Shown: piece after piece, positions 5,418 through 9,949 of the stretch
Position numbering within the stretch: the stretch's first letter is position 1
Layout of the letters: each line of letters begins with the position of its first letter
Origin: JAATGA01 sp047605605
GTDB lineage: Bacteria; Pseudomonadota; Alphaproteobacteria; Rhodobacterales; Rhodobacteraceae
Length of the DNA stretch: 9,949 nucleotides
Assembly: GCA_047605605.1 (NCBI GenBank)
Contig: JASGFG010000102.1
Location: 1-9,949, forward strand
Direction: 5' to 3'
Program-made: the position numbers and the translations under genes
The notes under the pieces: generated by a model
Told to the model about the DNA's origin: nothing
Database searches by the model: none
Seen by the model: only the letters and a program-made list of their open reading frames with translations

Positions 5418-5422
5418 CTTGT

Positions 5423-5427
5423 CCTCC
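5423..5427 (-). promoter_or_regulatory. Ribosome binding site of the 78-aa gene
   Basis: On the - strand GGAGG is followed by ACAAG and then the ATG. This near-ideal site is good evidence that the small reading frame is really translated. Confidence 0.8.
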
Positions 5428-5451
5428 GTTACAGGCGCGGGATGCGCCGGG

Positions 5452-5491
5452 AAGGAAACGGGGGCAGGGCCGGTCGCGGTTCCCGCCCCCG
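5452..5491 (-). terminator. Probable intrinsic terminator after odhB
   Basis: CGGGGGC (5459-5465) pairs with GCCCCCG (5485-5491), and GGG (5467-5469) with CCC (5482-5484) past a one-base A bulge. On the - strand this starts 6 nt after the odhB TAA and is followed by GTTTCCTTCCC, the nearest thing to a U-rich tail in this window. It probably separates odhAB expression from the genes further down, fully or partly. Confidence 0.65.
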
Positions 5492-5497
5492 AAGGAA

Positions 5498-7010
5498 TTA
5501 CAGATCCATCAGCAGCCGGCGCGGATCTTCCAGCGCCTCTTTCACGCGGACGAGGAAGGTCACGGCGCCCTTGCCGTCGACGATGCGGTGGTCGTAGCTC
5601 AGCGCCAGATACATCATCGGGCGGATGACGATCTGTCCCGCAACCACCACAGGGCGGTCCTGGATCTTGTGCATCCCCAGGATACCCGACTGCGGAGGGT
5701 TCAGGATGGGCGAGGACATCAGCGAGCCGTAAACCCCGCCGTTCGAGATGGTGAACGACCCGCCCGCCATTTCGGCCATCGACAACTTGCCGTCGCGGGC
5801 GCGCAGGCCCAGTTCGGCGATCTTCTTTTCAATCTCGGCGAAGGACAGGGCGTCGGCATCGCGCACCACCGGCACGACGAGGCCCGAGGGCGTGCCGACC
5901 GCGACGCCCATGTGGACGAAGTTCTTGTAGACCACATCCGTCCCGTCGATCTCGGCATTGACCTCGGGCACTTCCTTCAGCGCGTGGCAGCAGGCCTTCA
6001 CGAAGAAGGACATGAAGCCCAGCTTGACCTTGTGCTTCTTCTCGAACTGGTCCTTGTAGCTGTTGCGCAGGTCCATGACGCCCGACATGTCCACCTCGTT
6101 ATAGGTGGTCAGCATCGCGGCGGTGTTCTGCGCGTCCTTCAGGCGGCGGGCGATGGTCTGGCGCAGGCGGGTCATCTTGACCCGTTCCTCGCGCGCGGCA
6201 TCGTCGGCGGGGACCGGCGCGCGCGGGATCGGCGCGGCAGCGGCCGCCGGGGCGGGGGCGGCGGTCGCGGCGGCGACGGCGCGGGCCACGTCATCCTTCA
6301 TCACCCGGCCGTCGCGGCCCGAGCCTTGAACGGCGTCGCGCGACAGGCCGGCCTCGGCCATGGCCTTTTTCGCGGCGGGCGCATCCTCGACATCGGCGCG
6401 CGGCTTGACGGTTTCAGGACCGGCACCGGGCGAAGTTACAGCGGCGGCGGCTTCGGCCTTGGGCTCGGCCGCCTTGGGCGCCGCGGCGACGCCGCCTTCG
6501 GACACGACCGCCAGACGCGCATTGGCGGCCACGGTCGATCCTTCGGGCGCGATGATTTCGGCCAGAACGCCCGAAACGGGGCTGGGCACCTCGACCGAAA
6601 CCTTGTCGGTTTCCAGTTCGCACAGCATCTCGTCCTGCTGGACGGCATCGCCCACCTTCTTGAACCAGGTCGAAACCGTGGCTTCGGAAACGCTTTCGCC
6701 CAGGGTGGGCACCATCACATCCGTCATTCTCGCCTCTCTCGCGCCCTGTGCGGCGCTTTCAGGTAATTCCGTTGCGGGGGCCTCGCCCGGCTGGACCATC
6801 GCCAGCGGCGCGCCGACCCCGACTGTCGCACCCTCGGGCACGATGATTTCCACAAGGCGCCCGTCCACGGGGCAGGGCACCTCGACCGTCACCTTGTCGG
6901 TCTCCAGCTCGCACAGCATTTCATCCGCGCGCACGGCATCGCCCACCCGTTTATACCAGTGGGCCACCGTCGCCTCGGTGACGCTTTCGCCAAGCGTGGG
7001 GACACGGACC

Positions 7011-7018
<8 letters not shown>
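5498..7018 (-). CDS. odhB: 2-oxoglutarate dehydrogenase E2, dihydrolipoyllysine succinyltransferase, two lipoyl domains
   Basis: This 506-aa E2 transfers the succinyl group from E1 to CoA through swinging lipoyl arms. Domains: lipoyl 1 (residues about 3-76, lipoyl Lys K42 in ETDKV); lipoyl 2 (about 100-173, K139 in ETDKV); an Ala/Pro-rich linker; a peripheral-subunit-binding domain (about 206-248, KKAMAEAGLSRDAVQGSG...RVMKDDV); a second Ala/Pro linker; and the catalytic domain (about 278-506) with SYDHRIVDG carrying H477 and D481. TPSGLVVPVV and IEKKIAELG favour the succinyl over the acetyl branch. Many OGDH E2s, such as E. coli SucB, have one lipoyl domain and about 405 aa. The start codon is TTG: a stop lies only two codons upstream, and no ATG precedes residue 34. 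The gene overlaps odhA by 8 nt, so translational coupling is likely. Residue 98 is an ATG with its own ribosome site. Confidence 0.95.
6733..6737 (-). promoter_or_regulatory. Possible internal ribosome binding site before Met98 of odhB
   Basis: On the - strand AGAGG, in a purine-rich GAGAGAGGCGAGA stretch, stands 5 nt before ATG 6727-6725. That ATG begins MTDVMVPTLGESV, a standard E2 N-terminus, and would give a 409-aa single-lipoyl protein. By eye it is a better initiation context than the annotated TTG. Use in vivo is unproven. Confidence 0.4.

Positions 7019-9949
<2,931 letters not shown>

Noticed and set aside
5396..6766. 456-codon open frame on the + strand opposite odhB
   Set aside because: It is a shadow of the E2 gene and its Ala/Pro linkers; the product is low-complexity and Gly/Arg/His-rich, with no recognisable motif.

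Overview
The window looks like chromosomal DNA of a GC-rich alphaproteobacterium, most likely Rhodobacteraceae (Paracoccus/Rhodobacter-like). This rests on protein style, the order odhA-odhB-small ORFs-lpdA, and a hairpin-plus-'GGATATTTGG' intergenic element of a type I remember from this family. The placement is inference; no marker gene proves it. Nothing indicates a phage, IS element, CRISPR array, tRNA or rRNA gene.

Left part (1-2534, all + strand): the last 43 codons of a YgjP/DUF45-type M48 metallopeptidase; a GntR-family regulator with an FCD effector domain; a Tat-signal intradiol ring-cleavage dioxygenase-like protein; and a WYL-domain protein that lacks a DNA-binding domain and carries a twin-arginine-like N-terminus. 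These four have no obvious shared pathway. The regulator may control the dioxygenase 94 nt downstream.

Convergent junction (2535-2738): two strong GC-rich hairpins, one following each gene, and the first copy of a 34-nt intergenic repeat whose second copy lies between lpdA and a MAPEG gene.

Right part (2739-9949, all - strand; transcription runs from high to low coordinates): odhA/sucA (E1, 5' end beyond the window), odhB/sucB (E2, overlapping odhA by 8 nt), a 78-aa protein of probable alpha/beta-barrel type, two tandem MAPEG membrane proteins, and lpdA (E3). Together E1, E2 and E3 form the 2-oxoglutarate dehydrogenase complex, which converts 2-oxoglutarate, CoA and NAD+ to succinyl-CoA, CO2 and NADH in the TCA cycle.

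The window is mostly core metabolism, and I see no wholly new system. The points worth a second look are odhB (two lipoyl domains, a forced TTG start, and an internal ATG with a ribosome-binding site that would give a normal-length single-lipoyl E2), the composite repeat (one copy abutting a stop codon and filling the lpdA leader), and the Tat-like segment on a WYL protein.
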